Of a DNA stretch of 64,000 nt, positions 52,998-61,587 are shown piece after piece. Origin of the DNA: Hyphomicrobiaceae bacterium (GTDB lineage Bacteria > Pseudomonadota > Alphaproteobacteria > Rhizobiales > Devosiaceae). The translations under genes and the position numbers were made by a program. Below the pieces are notes generated by a model, which was not told where the DNA came from, did no database searches, and saw only the letters and a list, made by a program, of their open reading frames with translations. The stretch covers positions 1-64,000 of the forward strand of contig JACKJF010000003.1 in NCBI GenBank assembly GCA_020638095.1, written 5' to 3'. Positions within the stretch are counted from its first letter, which is position 1. Each line of letters opens with the position of its first letter.

Positions 52998-53954
52998 ATG
53001 AAGTTGACCAAATATCTGGCTGCCGGCGCTTTCGCCGTCCTGGCAGCAGCCGGAGGGCAGGCCTTCGCCGATGACATGAAGATCCGCATCGGCGTGTCCA
53101 TACCTGCGGCCGACCATGGTTGGACCGGCGGGCTCGGTTACCACGCCCAGCAGGAAATTGCCCGGCTCGAGGCGCAATATCCGAATCTGGAAATCATCTT
53201 GAAGACGGCGGCGAACGCTTCCGACCAGGTGAACCAGATCGAGGATTTGAACTCGGGCGAAGGCCTGACCGCACTGGTCATTCTGCCCTATGAATCGGCG
53301 CCGCTGACCGCACCGGTCAAGGACATCGCCGACAAGGGCGTCTATGTCACCGTCGTCGACCGCGGTCTGGCGGAGTCCGGTATCGAGAATTTCTACATCG
53401 CTGGCGATAACCCGGCCCTCGGCCGTGAGGCTGCCCTCTATATCAACTCGCGGCTGCCTGACGGCGGCAAGGTTGTTGCGATGCGCGGCATTCCGACCGA
53501 CATCGACAACCAGCGCGTCGATGGCTTCAAGGAAGCGCTCAATTCCAATATCGAACTTCTCGACGAGAAGCACTCGAACTGGAATCGCGACGAAGGCTTT
53601 GCCGTCATGCAGGACTACCTGCAGCGCTTCCCGCATATCGATGCGGTGTGGACCCAGGACGATGACACGACCCTTGGCGTCATCGATGCTGCCAGGCAGG
53701 CAGGCCGTGAAGGCGAGTTCTTCATCGTTGGCGGCGGCGGCATGAAGCAGGTCGTCAAGGTGGTTCTGGACGGCAGCAACCCGGAAATCCCGGTCACCGT
53801 GTCCTATCCGCCCTCGATGATTGCAACGGCCATCGAACTGACGGCTGAGCATTTCGTCAACAAGATCCCGCTCGACGGGCGCTACATCCTGAACACGTCG
53901 CTGATCACCAAGGACAACGCGAACCTGTTCTACTTCCCGGATTCGCCCTACTAA
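52998..53954 (+). CDS. Periplasmic sugar-binding protein (system B)
   Basis: This 318-residue periplasmic binding protein has a Sec signal (YLAAGAFAVLAAAGGQAFAD). The body starts MKIRIGVSIPAADHGWTGGLGYHAQQEIARLE and includes LVILPYESAPLTAPVKDIADKGVYVTVVDRGL and VDAVWTQDDDTTLGVIDAARQ-like elements. The ribosome binding site GGAGGAACT lies 7 bp before the ATG at 52998, which decides against the in-frame start at 52971. The ligand is unknown. Confidence 0.92.
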   Translation: MKLTKYLAAGAFAVLAAAGGQAFADDMKIRIGVSIPAADHGWTGGLGYHAQQEIARLEAQYPNLEIILKTAANASDQVNQIEDLNSGEGLTALVILPYESAPLTAPVKDIADKGVYVTVVDRGLAESGIENFYIAGDNPALGREAALYINSRLPDGGKVVAMRGIPTDIDNQRVDGFKEALNSNIELLDEKHSNWNRDEGFAVMQDYLQRFPHIDAVWTQDDDTTLGVIDAARQAGREGEFFIVGGGGMKQVVKVVLDGSNPEIPVTVSYPPSMIATAIELTAEHFVNKIPLDGRYILNTSLITKDNANLFYFPDSPY

Positions 53955-54014
53955 GCGACATTGATCCTGGCGCGGCGCCCATGGCGCCGCGTCAAACCGG
54001 ACGGGAGAGCAACG

Positions 54015-54893
54015 ATGCCGGCAATGCCGATCTTCAAGTCAGACGCAAAGGGCCTAGACCGCTACGAAGGCAAGGTCGCGATCGTGACCGGCTCGACCCA
54101 GGGCCTTGGCGAGGCGATCGCGGGCAAACTGGCCGAGCGCGGGCTCGCGGGACTGGTGGTGACCGGCCGCAACAGTGAGCGGGGAGCGGCGGTTGCCGAA
54201 CGCTTCAATGCCGCCGGCACCAAAACGCTGTTCGTTCCCGCCGACCTGACCCGGCTTGACGACGTGCGCAGCATCGTACGCGCCTGCGACGAGGCCTTCG
54301 GCCGCGTCGACGTACTGGTCAACGCGGCGGGCAACACCGATCGCGGCACGATCCTGGACACGGGTGAAAAGCTTTACGACGACATTTTCGCCGCCAACGT
54401 CAAGGCGCCGTTCTTTCTGATGCAGGACTGCCTCAACATCATGGTCCGCGAAAGGATCAGGGGCAGCATCGCAAACATCATTTCGATGAGCGCCCATGGG
54501 GGCCAGTCGTTCCTTGCCGCCTATTGCGCAGCCAAGGGCGCGCTCGTAACCCTGACGAAGAACACCGCCTTTTCGATGATGCGCTATGGCTGCCGCATCA
54601 ACGGCCTTTGCATCGGCTGGATGTATTCGCCGGGCGAAGAGCAGACGATGCGCAACTGGCACGGCGCACAAGACGGATGGCGCGAGGCCGCCGAGGCCGG
54701 ACTTCCGATCGGCCGCATGCTCGACATGGGCGAGGTCGCCCGCATAGTCGCCTTCATGTGTTCGGACGAGGCCGGCATGATGACCGGCTCGGTGATCGAC
54801 TACGACCAGTCGATACCGGGCTGTTTCGACGCCGTGCCCCAGCCGCCGGCCATTCCCCTGGGCATCCAGGCAAAACCGCCCGTGGATTTCTGA
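54015..54893 (+). CDS. SDR family oxidoreductase
   Basis: This 292-residue short-chain dehydrogenase has TGSTQGLGEAI, NAAGNTDRG, catalytic Ser in IISMSAHGGQ and AAYCAAKGAL (Tyr-x-x-x-Lys). The C-terminal part (GWMYSPGEEQTMRNWHGAQDGWREAAEAG) is longer than in FabG and typical of sugar/polyol-oxidising SDRs. It ends the system B operon, 60 bp after the binding-protein gene. Confidence 0.9.
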   Translation: MPAMPIFKSDAKGLDRYEGKVAIVTGSTQGLGEAIAGKLAERGLAGLVVTGRNSERGAAVAERFNAAGTKTLFVPADLTRLDDVRSIVRACDEAFGRVDVLVNAAGNTDRGTILDTGEKLYDDIFAANVKAPFFLMQDCLNIMVRERIRGSIANIISMSAHGGQSFLAAYCAAKGALVTLTKNTAFSMMRYGCRINGLCIGWMYSPGEEQTMRNWHGAQDGWREAAEAGLPIGRMLDMGEVARIVAFMCSDEAGMMTGSVIDYDQSIPGCFDAVPQPPAIPLGIQAKPPVDF

Positions 54894-55054
54894 ACCCGGC
54901 CCTGACGGCGGTTCCCATGTTCAGTCTTTGACGGAAAGTGGCCAAAAACCGAAATCGCAGTGACCGTGCATTTGTTCGAGCTTTGGAAACAAGCGCAACG
55001 ACACAACCATCGGCAAGAAAGCAATTGGCGCACTTGTGGGCGATTTCACCCCCA

Positions 55055-55089
55055 AGACCCGTTCGCACCCGCCTGCCCCCATCACCAGC
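55055..55089. repeat. 35-bp dispersed repeat, copy B
   Basis: Exact copy of 32360-32394 in the same orientation; core CCCGTTCGCACCCGCCTG. Its flanks differ from those of copy A. Confidence 0.9.
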
Positions 55090-55252
55090 ATTTTCAAATA
55101 GTTACGCATTATGTTGTTTTGACAACGGCCTTTGCGGGTAACTTGGGCATAACGAAATGCAGCGCGCGACTTCGTTTGTCACCGCGCGCAACTTCGATTG
55201 GCATCACTTTCTGAGGCTTTCAAAGGCAATTTGAATCAACCATTCTGGTCCG

Positions 55253-55417
55253 ATGCCGGCACGCGGGATCTCCAAGTTCAAGCTGAACAAGGACCACCCT
55301 CACCAGGGTGCCATCGCTCAGGAGCTCGGCGTAGCGCGCCACTGGGAAATCGACACATTCCTCAGGTCACACGGCGGAGGCCCGCAAGGTAACTCGGCGA
55401 TCCGTAACGATGAGTGA
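55253..55417 (+). CDS. Small possible protein or gene fragment (54 residues)
   Basis: The frame encodes MPARGISKFKLNKDHPHQGA and continues IAQELGVARHWEIDTFLRSHGGG before a TGA. It is basic, and its codon use is coding-like, which is why I list it. No Shine-Dalgarno is evident, and it may be a remnant of a longer gene. I do not recognise a family. Confidence 0.3.
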   Translation: MPARGISKFKLNKDHPHQGAIAQELGVARHWEIDTFLRSHGGGPQGNSAIRNDE

Positions 55418-55630
55418 TACCGGGTCTGTTGTTTTACCACCAAGTTGGTTGCCGACACGTTTCAGCAGCGGTTTGGAGGCAATTGGTTTCGGATCTTCGG
55501 GCGGCGAAATCGCCAAATAACAACACCATTCATGCCGTGATCCATTTTCGCTCATTGTCCGTAAATGTGATGATTGTGATTGTGGATACGATTGAATGGG
55601 CGCTCTGCGCCTCGGGGCGAGTGAAACGGT

Positions 55631-56242
55631 ATGACGAGAAACTACTGGACCGGTTTTGGATTTGTGCCGGCCATTGCTTTTGCGCTGGTCGCTAATCCTG
55701 CGTTTGCGCACGAGAACCAGGTCATTCTCTATGGGCCCTTTCTTGGTGGATTTACCCATCCGGTTCTTGGGCTCGATCACTTTCTGGCCATGGTCAGCGT
55801 CGGCATAGTCTCGGCGATTATCGGCGGCCGTGCCATCTGGGCGGTTCCGGCGGTATTCGTCACCATGATGGCGGTTGGCGGCGCACTGGGATGGTTCGGC
55901 ACGCCGATTCCACTCGGCCTGATCGAGACGGGCATCGGACTTTCGGTCGTGCTTCTGGGTTCGATCATCGCCATCTATCGCGCATTGCCGGCGCTATACG
56001 TCGCCATCCCGATTGCCTTTTTCGGAGTGATGCACGGCTTTGCCCATGGAGCGGAAATTCCCTCCATTGCTGACCCGTTCCTCTACGCGCTCGGTTTCAT
56101 GTCGGGGACGATCTTCATCCATATCGTCGGCGTTGTGATCGGCGATATTTCGAAGCGATACCCGTTCGGACGATTGGGCATGCGTGTGGTCGGCGCGGTG
56201 TTCGTCGTATTGGGCATTCTCTTTCTTTTGGGGGTTCTATGA
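55631..56242 (+). CDS. HupE/UreJ family membrane protein
   Basis: This 203-residue protein has a signal-like first helix (FVPAIAFALVANPAFAH) and the HupE/UreJ pattern: GFTHPVLGLDHFLAMVSVGIVSA with its His-x-x-x-x-x-x-His residues, then GVMHGFAHGAEIP (His-rich), and six to seven membrane helices. Members are nickel or cobalt permeases tied to hydrogenase or urease, but no such enzyme is in this window. The next gene (DUF6512) overlaps it by 4 bp, suggesting a metal-related pair. Confidence 0.88.
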   Translation: MTRNYWTGFGFVPAIAFALVANPAFAHENQVILYGPFLGGFTHPVLGLDHFLAMVSVGIVSAIIGGRAIWAVPAVFVTMMAVGGALGWFGTPIPLGLIETGIGLSVVLLGSIIAIYRALPALYVAIPIAFFGVMHGFAHGAEIPSIADPFLYALGFMSGTIFIHIVGVVIGDISKRYPFGRLGMRVVGAVFVVLGILFLLGVL

Positions 56243-56943
56243 TCATGACTGACGTGATTGGCGAAGCTGCACCTGAGCTCGCGCCTGACGGGCGTCCCGT
56301 TCCGAAACGCCTTGTTGCGGTCTGGGAGGCGGGCATCTTCATCTGGGTCATGCTGGTTGCATCCGCGCTCCATTTCGTTTTCGAGCTGTCGGGGTTTCAG
56401 CCATGGGTGAGCGTTTTCGGTTCGGTGAATGAGAGTTCGGTCGAACATCTGAAACTGTTCTTCTGGCCGGCGCTTTTGGCGACACTGGTCCAGCACGCCT
56501 ACATGCGCAATCGCGTGAACAATTTCTGGTGGGCCAAAGGCGTCGCCATCATCGTGGCCCCGCTGGTTCTCCTGGCCTCGTTCTATTTCTACCTCGGCAT
56601 CGCCCTGCCCATTTACGGCCGCGGCTTCTTGTGGGCCGATATCGGCACCGGCGCGCTCGGGGTTTTGACCGGAAATATTCTGTCTTACCGAATCCTGACT
56701 GCCCCGCCGATGGGCGACCTGAAGCGCTATTTCGGGCTGGCGATCATCGGCGTCCTGGGCTTCCATTTCGCCACGGTTTCATATCTGACGCCCCGATTTT
56801 TCCTTTACGAGAACTTCTTTCACTACAAATATTCCGGCGACTACGGGATTTTGCCGGATTATTCAGCCTATCTGGTGTTCAGGTCTCCTGAAGAATATTC
56901 GGCGATCAAAGCGGCAGAGGGATCAAGCGTGGCGGCGAACTGA
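56239..56943 (+). CDS. DUF6512 family membrane protein
   Basis: This 234-residue protein (start 56239 or 56245) has five to six helices: AVWEAGIFIWVMLVASALHFVFEL, LKLFFWPALLATLVQHAYM, GVAIIVAPLVLLASFYFYLGIALP, IGTGALGVLTGNILSYRIL, YFGLAIIGVLGFHFATVSYLTP. The conserved-looking motif GSVNESSVEHLKLFFWP is typical of DUF6512. The function is unknown. It overlaps the HupE-like gene by 4 bp and meets the convergent PlsY-like gene with no intervening base. Confidence 0.75.
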   Translation: MIMTDVIGEAAPELAPDGRPVPKRLVAVWEAGIFIWVMLVASALHFVFELSGFQPWVSVFGSVNESSVEHLKLFFWPALLATLVQHAYMRNRVNNFWWAKGVAIIVAPLVLLASFYFYLGIALPIYGRGFLWADIGTGALGVLTGNILSYRILTAPPMGDLKRYFGLAIIGVLGFHFATVSYLTPRFFLYENFFHYKYSGDYGILPDYSAYLVFRSPEEYSAIKAAEGSSVAAN

Positions 56944-57657
56944 TCAGTCGTCGCGTTCAAATCGTTTTTCGCCCATCGCGGGATGGGCGGTGAAGAAGTC
57001 CCTCAGGTTTTCAATTTTGCCGACCTGACCTTTCGCCCGCGCAGTGAGATAATCCCGCGCCTCCGGCCATGCCGCAATCGAGTAAATCAGGTTGACCGAA
57101 ACGGCGAAAAGAAACGCCGCGGGCGTACCCAGAATGCCGAACCAGACGATCAGCAGATATTGCCCTAGCGTGTAGGCAACGAACATGTCTCTGAGAATGA
57201 GAAGCCCGATTGCAATGCCAAGCGGGAAGCAGACCAGAAGGCTGAGCGGGCTGACGAAAAGAAGCGCGCCGATGAGGACGGACTGACCGCGCCCGCCGTG
57301 GAATCCGTAAAAGACCGGCCAGTTATGGCCGAGCATGACGAACGCCGCGACAATCAGCGAAGCTTCGCGACCTGGCCAGGCGAGTTCGACGAGCGCCATG
57401 GGAAGGACCGCCTTGAGCATGTCGGCGAAGCCGATCAGCATGCCCCATTTCGGACCGAGCTTGGCGCCGAGCGAGGTTGCCGACACGCCGCGATAGCGAA
57501 TCTCGGCCTCGGCAGAATTGGGCAGCACAACCTTGGTGTCATCGAGCCGCTGGCCCGGCAGGACCCGTTTGCCGATCAGTCGCGCCGGCGAGACCGAACC
57601 CCAAATGTATGCGGCCAAAGCCAACAGCAGGACGACGGGCCAGTTAAGTTCAGTCAT
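56944..57657 (-). CDS. PlsY-like glycerol-3-phosphate acyltransferase family protein
   Basis: This 237-residue protein has about five helices and the PlsY architecture: WGSVSPARLIGKRVLPG near residues 18-34 and GHNWPVFYGFHGGRGQSVLIGALLF (the phosphate-loop motif, but GGRGQ instead of GGKG). PlsY transfers acyl groups from acyl phosphate to glycerol 3-phosphate. The housekeeping PlsY may be elsewhere, so this is probably a divergent paralog. It overlaps the PEP-synthase-like gene by 8 bp, implying a joint function. Confidence 0.8.
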   Translation of the reverse strand: MTELNWPVVLLLALAAYIWGSVSPARLIGKRVLPGQRLDDTKVVLPNSAEAEIRYRGVSATSLGAKLGPKWGMLIGFADMLKAVLPMALVELAWPGREASLIVAAFVMLGHNWPVFYGFHGGRGQSVLIGALLFVSPLSLLVCFPLGIAIGLLILRDMFVAYTLGQYLLIVWFGILGTPAAFLFAVSVNLIYSIAAWPEARDYLTARAKGQVGKIENLRDFFTAHPAMGEKRFERDD

Positions 57658-59890
57658 TCGACTTTTCCTCCAGAACCAGAACCGTTCCCGACACACCGTC
57701 GATCATACCCTTAGCTCCGTCGGGCAGATCCAGCGCGCTTTCCACCGAAACGATACAGGGAATGCCGTACTCCCGCGCAACGATTGCGCTATGGCTCAGC
57801 ATGCCGCCCGCCTCAGAAACGACGCCTGCGGCTCGAGCGAAAACCGGCGTCCAGCTGACGTCGGAAAACGGGATAACGATGATGTCGCCATGCTGAACGC
57901 GATTGAAGTCATCAAACCCGCGCAGAACGCGGAACGGTCCTTTTGCCTGACCTCGCGCAACCCCGACACCGGTCAGCTCCCGCAGTTTGTGGTTGGGGTC
58001 GGGTTCTGGCAATGGCTGGAAATTGTCGGAGTAGATGGTTTCCGGCATTCTGACATCGCGCGCGGCTTCAAACTGTGACTTGCGGTCGGCCACCACCGCC
58101 TGCGGATCGGCAGGGAAGGTTCCCGATACGAGATTTCGCAGTTCTTCAATGCCGAGGAAGAAAACGTCTTCGGCATGCGCCAGGTTCTTCATGTTGACCA
58201 GAATTTCGCCGAGCACGGTCAAAGCTGGGCGGAGCTGCGCATAGAGCAGGGCATAGAGGTAGCTCACCGCCTCGCGATGAAGCTGGAACCGTTGCGCACG
58301 CCGGCCAATCAGTCGGATCCATGCGCTCTGGCCAGCCAGAGCATCACCGAGACTCATATTTTCGTGGCCCTTGGCCGCCTCGGCTGCGTGTATAGCCTCA
58401 GCCATTTCCCGCACATGTGCCGGCCGCTCGCGCCAGGTTGGGAGTGCCAGATCGTTGGTGTTTTCGCTGAGGTGGCCAAATCGCCGCAAGAAGTCTTCAA
58501 TCTCGGCTGATGCATCGCCACCGGACGACAGCTCTTGGCCAATCTGTTGAAGTAGCGGTTTTGGATCGAAGTCGGCATAGCTCGCCATGCCCCTCGTCAG
58601 ATCGATTTCGGAATAGTCCTGACCCGCCTTGGCGAAGGCCTTCCGAAGCGCGGCCGCATAGACATTTGCAAGGACGGGAACGACGATATTGAGTTCGGCC
58701 GCGCGGCCGACTTCGGGCAGGGTCTGTTCGATCCGTTTCAAAATTGCCGGCGCATCCAACTCTGCCCAATCGGCCGTCCCGATTGCCGCAATGGCTCGCC
58801 GAATTTTGCCGATTTCGGGGTTGATGCGCCGTTCGAACGTCCAGAGATAGCCGGCAAATCCCAGCAGTCGCGGCAGTCGGACAATCAGTTTTTGCGGCGC
58901 CTTGAAGCTTGGCCTTGGTGTATTGGGCAGCCCCATCATCACTTCGAGCGCGTCGGGCGGCATGCCGAGCAACTCGAATACCCGGCCAAGTGCGGTCATG
59001 TTGAAATAGGACCGGAAGGCAAACTGCCTGGCAAGTTCGTCAGGCTGCAGACCCGTTGGACCAATGCCGCGTTCCAGAAATCTGATCCAGGCGCCGTTGA
59101 CCAGCGGCACGTTGATCGACCAGACGAGAGGGGTGATCATGCCCGGCATGACTTCGCGGCTGATCCGATTGGAGAAGAGCCTCACATCGCCAAGCCCCGT
59201 AATTGGCCGCGCCTGCAGCCACCAGAGTGTGTCACCGTCCCAGGACCATTCGAGGTCGATCGGCTTTCCGAGGGCTTTTTCAAGCCGTGTTGTGGCCTCA
59301 ACAATTTCGGTAACAATCGGGCTGGGAAGAGTGCCATCCGAGGGTGCGACCGTTAGACCGCGACCCCGCCACACATATCTGTTCGGTGTCGCGCCCTCAT
59401 CGACGAGGCGATCGCCTCGACCCTCCACCGCCTCAACAACGACTTCGTTCAGGCCGGTCATTGGATTGCGCGAAAAGGCAACACCGGAGACCCTTGCTGC
59501 GACCATGCGCTGGATGATCACATGCTGGCGGACCGCCCTTTCAGCACCGCCGTAGGCCGATAGCCGTTCCGAAGCGGACGCCTCAAGAACCTTCCTGATC
59601 GCGTCGACCAGACCGTCCGGTGCGTGCACGTCGAGAACCGTCTCGAACTGGCCGGCGAAAGAGCGTTCGTCGCTATCCTCGACCATGGATGCCGACCGAA
59701 CCGCAAAAACGCCTGACGGAAAAAGCCTTGCAAGCGCATGATCATCGGGCGCCTCGCCGGCGTCTGGTACGTATACCCAGAATTCGGGAACCTTCAGCTT
59801 CCTGCGGCGAAGCCAGCCAAGCATGCGCGCTTTTGGCGCCTGGCTCCGGCCGAGCGCGGAATAGTCATTGCCCGCGTAGAATTTCCCCAA
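57650..59890 (-). CDS. PEP/pyruvate-binding, PEP-utilising phosphotransferase-like protein (PpsA/rifampicin phosphotransferase type)
   Basis: This 746-residue protein starts with a PPDK/PpsA ATP-grasp region (SGVFAVRSASMVEDSDERSFAGQFETVLDV, VIIQRMVAARVSGVAFSRNPMTGLNEVVVEAVEGRGDRLVDEG, ending in LEWSWDGDTLWWLQARPITG). A ~330-residue helical central domain follows. It ends with the swivelling phosphohistidine domain containing His700 in GGMLSHSAIVARE. The PEP/pyruvate-binding barrel of PpsA is absent, as in rifampicin phosphotransferase and related enzymes. The substrate is unknown; coupling to a PlsY-like acyltransferase hints at a lipid or glycerol-phosphate substrate. Confidence 0.85.
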   Translation of the reverse strand: MGKFYAGNDYSALGRSQAPKARMLGWLRRRKLKVPEFWVYVPDAGEAPDDHALARLFPSGVFAVRSASMVEDSDERSFAGQFETVLDVHAPDGLVDAIRKVLEASASERLSAYGGAERAVRQHVIIQRMVAARVSGVAFSRNPMTGLNEVVVEAVEGRGDRLVDEGATPNRYVWRGRGLTVAPSDGTLPSPIVTEIVEATTRLEKALGKPIDLEWSWDGDTLWWLQARPITGLGDVRLFSNRISREVMPGMITPLVWSINVPLVNGAWIRFLERGIGPTGLQPDELARQFAFRSYFNMTALGRVFELLGMPPDALEVMMGLPNTPRPSFKAPQKLIVRLPRLLGFAGYLWTFERRINPEIGKIRRAIAAIGTADWAELDAPAILKRIEQTLPEVGRAAELNIVVPVLANVYAAALRKAFAKAGQDYSEIDLTRGMASYADFDPKPLLQQIGQELSSGGDASAEIEDFLRRFGHLSENTNDLALPTWRERPAHVREMAEAIHAAEAAKGHENMSLGDALAGQSAWIRLIGRRAQRFQLHREAVSYLYALLYAQLRPALTVLGEILVNMKNLAHAEDVFFLGIEELRNLVSGTFPADPQAVVADRKSQFEAARDVRMPETIYSDNFQPLPEPDPNHKLRELTGVGVARGQAKGPFRVLRGFDDFNRVQHGDIIVIPFSDVSWTPVFARAAGVVSEAGGMLSHSAIVAREYGIPCIVSVESALDLPDGAKGMIDGVSGTVLVLEEKSND

Positions 59891-60213
59891 GTGCCGTGGC
59901 CCCCATGCAGCTCAGACGCCCCGACACGATTTTGCCGGCGCCCGTTAGTCCCCCGGTATTATTCAGAATACGATTATCGAACCTTGCTGGATCGCTGCAT
60001 GCGAAGCAAATTCTGACCCGGCTGCAAGCGTGCCTTTCCAAATTTCCCGACTTGGTACCCTCGCCATGATCGTGGAAGCTGCGAGCCTGGCGTTGAGACC
60101 AACTGACCGCCCCGGGCCTCAAGGCGTCCACCGAACGGTTGTCGAATACCAGTTTTTGCCAATCGTTCGGCGGTTCGCACGAACCGGGGCCGTCTCAAGA
60201 AGTTGCGCCGGCG
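59891..60213. other. Intergenic region upstream of the PEP-synthase-like gene (323 bp)
   Basis: No gene was recognised. A minus-strand AATAAT element near 59956-59966 could serve as the -10 box for the 59890 start. The remainder separates it from the broken RTX gene. Confidence 0.35.
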
Positions 60214-61489
60214 CTACAGCACGAAATCCGCCGCGGTCAGGGCGATGCGGTGGCTGAGCAGGATCTCGATATCCACCCGCCCGTCGCCATTGGTGTCGCC
60301 CTGCACCAGGGTGTTGGCCCCGGCGTAGCCGTAGCGTAGCTCGCCGGCCACATGGTGGAAGCCCTGCGTCCCGATCTAGCGGAAGGCCTGGTTGCCGCCC
60401 ACCCGGCTGTTGGCGTCGACGCCCATGAGGTTCAGCGTGTCCCGGTGACTGAAGCCGGTAACCAGGTCGCGGTTGGCCGTGCCGTTCGGGCTGTCGGTGC
60501 GGGTGGTCCAGACGAACACATCCGCCCCGGTTCCGCCCGCCAGCATGTCGCGCCCTGCCCCGCCGATCAGCCGGTCGTCGCCGGCGCCGCCGCGCAGCGT
60601 GTCGTTGCCGGTGAGCATGTCGGCGAGCCCCGAGCCCAGCAGGTTCTCGATGCCGCTGAGCGTATCCCCTTCGGCATCGCCTCCGGTTCCGGTGCCGGTG
60701 GCAAGGTCCACCGTGACCCCCGCCGCCGAGCCGGAGTAATCGGCGGCGTCGGTCCCCGTCCCGCCGTCGAGCGCATCGGCGCCGGTGCCGCTGGTGAGGG
60801 TGTCGTCGCCGGCGAGTGCGGCGATGGTGTCGTTGCCGATACCGCCGTCAAGCAGGTCGTTACCCGGCGTACCGGTGATTACGTCGTCGCTGTCGATGCC
60901 GGTATGGGTGAGCGTCACCGTGCCGGTGCCCTGGTCCGGTGCCGTCGTCGATGGTGAAGGCCAGCGTGACGTTCTCGGTCGCGCCGACCGGCAGGTCCTG
61001 CGACGGGTTGCTGTAGGCGATCGCCTGCAGCACCTCGTTCACCAGCGCGGTGGTGGGCACGGTGCCGTTCACGTCGGTGAAGATCACGTAGGCCTCGCCG
61101 GCATCGGTACCGCCATCGTCGCCGTGCCACGTCCCGACGATCAGGTCGCCAACGCCGTCGCCGTTCACATCGCCCGCAGCGGAAACACTACTGGGCATAA
61201 TGTCACCCGCCGCGTCGCCCTGGATGACGAAGCCGTCGGCGGGGTCGAGTGTGGAAAGGTCGATGGTACCGAACGCCGCCGCGCCATGGGCCACGTCGCG
61301 GCCGAAAATCACATAGGCCTCGCCCACGTCGGCACCACCGTCGTCGCCATAGGGCGCGCCGACGATCAGATCGGCAATCCCGTCGCCGTTCACGTCGCCC
61401 GCCGAGGAGACGCTGTAGCCCGCCACATCGCCCTGTATGATGAAACCCTGAGTGCTGGTCAGTAGCGAAAGGTCGACAACGCTGGCCAT
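60214..61489 (-). pseudogene. Broken FG-GAP/RTX (haemolysin-type Ca-binding) protein gene
   Basis: It reads MASVVDLSLLTSTQGFIIQG and continues with two FG-GAP-like repeats (SSAGDVNGDGIADLIVGAPYGDD, SAAGDVNGDGVGDLIVGTWHGDD). It then runs into NEVLQAIAYSNPSQDLP and a linker, shifts frame near 60935, and resumes as RTX repeats (GNDLLDGGIGNDTIAALAGDD, LRGGAGDDRLIGGAGRD). A TAG at about 60376 interrupts the last domain. The frame after it still encodes HVAGELRYGYAGANTLVQGD and ILLSHRIALTAADFVL up to the natural TAG at 60214. Intact proteins of this class are secreted by type I systems. Two FG-GAP repeats joined directly to the linker also suggest an internal deletion. Confidence 0.8.
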
Positions 61490-61587
61490 GTACACACCGT
61501 CCCGACAGGCCCCCGCACTCGCCGCGAGATCACGGTCCCGGCGGCCCGGAGACCTTCTGCGCGAGGGGCGCACTATGACTATACCGT

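Larger units (their letters stand above)
54894..55630. other. Gene-poor region (737 bp)
   Basis: It contains copy B of the 35-bp repeat, one small possible gene (55253-55417) and otherwise no convincing coding frame. A TTGACA box at 55119-55124 has no good partner -10. Base composition is lower in GC than in the neighbours. No transposase or attachment site was found. Confidence 0.5.

Noticed and set aside
32575..54893. Possible prophage or integrative element
   Set aside because: No integrase, transposase, conjugation gene or tRNA-flanked repeat was seen. Only the 35-bp repeats hint at mobility.
55414..55695. 93-residue open frame before the HupE gene
   Set aside because: It overlaps the HupE start, has no family pattern and no ribosome binding site.
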